From Solimonas sp047605265 (GTDB lineage Bacteria; Pseudomonadota; Gammaproteobacteria; Nevskiales; Nevskiaceae), in contig JASGFY010000070.1 of the NCBI GenBank assembly GCA_047605265.1, positions 1 through 15,395 on the forward strand: 15,395 nt of DNA, read 5' to 3'. The notes under the pieces were generated by a model. That model was not told where the DNA came from. It ran no database searches and saw only the letters and a list, made by a program, of their open reading frames with translations. Positions within the stretch are counted from its first letter, which is position 1. Each line of letters opens with the position of its first letter. This document shows, in pieces, positions 15,070 through 15,395 of the stretch. The translations under genes were made by a program, and so were the position numbers.

Positions 15070-15079
15070 ATTGCATACA
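15070..15079. promoter_or_regulatory. Candidate operator, copy 2 (attgcataca)
   Basis: Second exact copy, here extended to ttgcatacaa, which is a nearly symmetrical dyad (TTG-x-AT-x-CAA). The spacing to copy 1 is exactly 200 bases, which would allow DNA looping by one regulator. It lies about 110 bases downstream of the stop of the incoming nucleoside hydrolase and about 330 bases upstream of the receptor ATG. Confidence 0.35.
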
Positions 15080-15178
15080 ATCCGTGCGTTGCTTTGCACA
15101 CGATTCAAACGTCGTGCACCGGCACTGCGCGCGCGGTGCGCAAGCCAGTGTCGTCCGATGCGCGGGGTCCGCTGGCGC

Positions 15179-15200
15179 CCGGCGCCTTACGGGGCGCCGG
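15179..15200 (-). repeat. GC-rich hairpin enclosing the stop codon of the second nucleoside hydrolase
   Basis: Perfect 8-bp arms ccggcgcc and ggcgccgg surround a six-base loop that contains the TAA stop (15187-15189, complement tta). It lacks a following T-run on the - strand, so it is at best a weak or Rho-assisted terminator or an mRNA end stabiliser. Confidence 0.5.
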
Positions 15201-15395
15201 TCCGCCTGGCCGACATCAGCGGACGCGACATCAGCGCAACCAGCAGTTGCTCGACGCCCGCCACATCAACCTCGCGCACGACGGTCGCGCGCTGCTCGCC
15301 AAGGCCGGGCTCATAGCCGGGCGTCCACGACAGCGTGTCGCCATAGCCGGGGCCGAACTGGGTATCGACATCGATGAACAAGGTGTCGGCGCGGC
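15187..15395 (-). CDS. Second nucleoside hydrolase, C-terminal part (cut by the window edge)
   Basis: The - strand frame is open from the right edge to TAA 15187-15189. It encodes about the last 68 residues of a protein whose 5' part lies outside the window. The segment FIDVDTQFGPGYGDTLSW…PGLGEQRATVVREVDVAGVEQLLVALM aligns without gaps to the C terminus of the hydrolase at 92-1231 (SMDVDLMEGANYGALLTW…PGLGEQTVDIVYAVDVPAVEKLFVSLL). It is therefore a paralogue of the same secreted subfamily. The only apparent starts inside the window (such as TTG at 15381) are internal, because homology continues upstream of them through the sequence before FIDVD. It is transcribed in the same direction as the receptor operon, separated by 447 bp, and may be part of the same regulon. 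Confidence 0.88.
   Translation of the reverse strand, partial: RADTLFIDVDTQFGPGYGDTLSWTPGYEPGLGEQRATVVREVDVAGVEQLLVALMSRPLMSARRTGAP

Larger units (their letters stand above)
14740..15186. promoter_or_regulatory. Regulatory intergenic region upstream of the receptor operon
   Basis: 447 bases without a credible gene. The open frames crossing it on both strands have no family pattern and no plausible start context, and base composition is somewhat less GC-rich than in the genes. It must contain the promoter of the - strand operon. Visible structure, ordered from the receptor start: a 19-base inverted repeat at 14777-14795, a hairpin at 14810-14835, and two copies of attgcataca at 14870-14879 and 15070-15079. 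I could not identify a confident -35/-10 pair; TATGCA on the - strand inside each attgcataca copy is a possible -10 element. No known riboswitch class is recognisable by eye. Confidence 0.6.

Noticed and set aside
14739..15108. Two overlapping - strand frames of 81 and 120 residues in the intergenic region
   Set aside because: Composition is Arg/Ser/Ala-rich without family motifs, and they lie over repeats and the presumed promoter, so I treat the region as non-coding.
14789..15316. A + strand frame with several Cys pairs (CWQCGARFW) that looks like a zinc ribbon
   Set aside because: It runs antisense through the end of the second nucleoside hydrolase, has no ribosome site, and the Cys-rich stretch is not followed by a recognisable domain; most likely chance.

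Overview
This is a GC-rich (roughly two-thirds G+C by eye) bacterial window with tightly packed genes, short overlaps and Gram-negative envelope proteins: a TonB-dependent receptor, an outer-membrane-type lipoprotein, a Tat substrate and periplasmic c-type cytochromes. It fits a proteobacterium. My guess is a gammaproteobacterium of the Nevskiales/Steroidobacter/Xanthomonadales kind, but that rests on general style rather than a diagnostic marker. I see no rRNA, tRNA, CRISPR, insertion sequence or phage gene.

Layout. The left arm (1-3395, + strand) holds the last 28 codons of an unidentified gene, a secreted nucleoside hydrolase (92-1231), a TsgA-like MFS transporter (1246-2451) and an Fe(II)/2-oxoglutarate dioxygenase of the isopenicillin N synthase-like family (2481-3395). 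They are separated by 4, 14 and 29 bp, so they look like one operon that begins outside the window. A 183-bp convergent spacer follows. The large centre (3579-14739, - strand) is a seven-gene operon. In order of transcription it encodes a TonB-dependent receptor, a NUP-family lipoprotein, a DUF1592-type multi-domain cytochrome c, a DUF1552 (HXXSHH) Tat substrate, an exported ankyrin-repeat protein, a class II cytochrome c (c556/c' type), and an NCS2 purine permease fused to an OHCU-decarboxylase-like domain. The last six genes are separated by 17 bp or less or overlap. A 447-bp regulatory region (14740-15186) lies upstream of the receptor. On its far side is the 3' end of a second nucleoside hydrolase (15187-15395, - strand, cut by the window edge) that is clearly related to the first.

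Reading it together: two secreted nucleoside hydrolases, a NUP protein of the nucleoside-phosphorylase superfamily, an outer-membrane active transporter, a urate/xanthine-type permease and an OHCU-like domain all point to scavenging and breakdown of nucleosides and purines. Embedded in this are a DUF1592/DUF1552 pair, an ankyrin protein and a c-type cytochrome, which are all exported and carry three haem sites between them. The most interesting idea in the window is an undescribed periplasmic redox module that acts on a nucleoside, a purine or a modified base before import. That is inference from gene order. The nucleoside-related assignments themselves are well supported.
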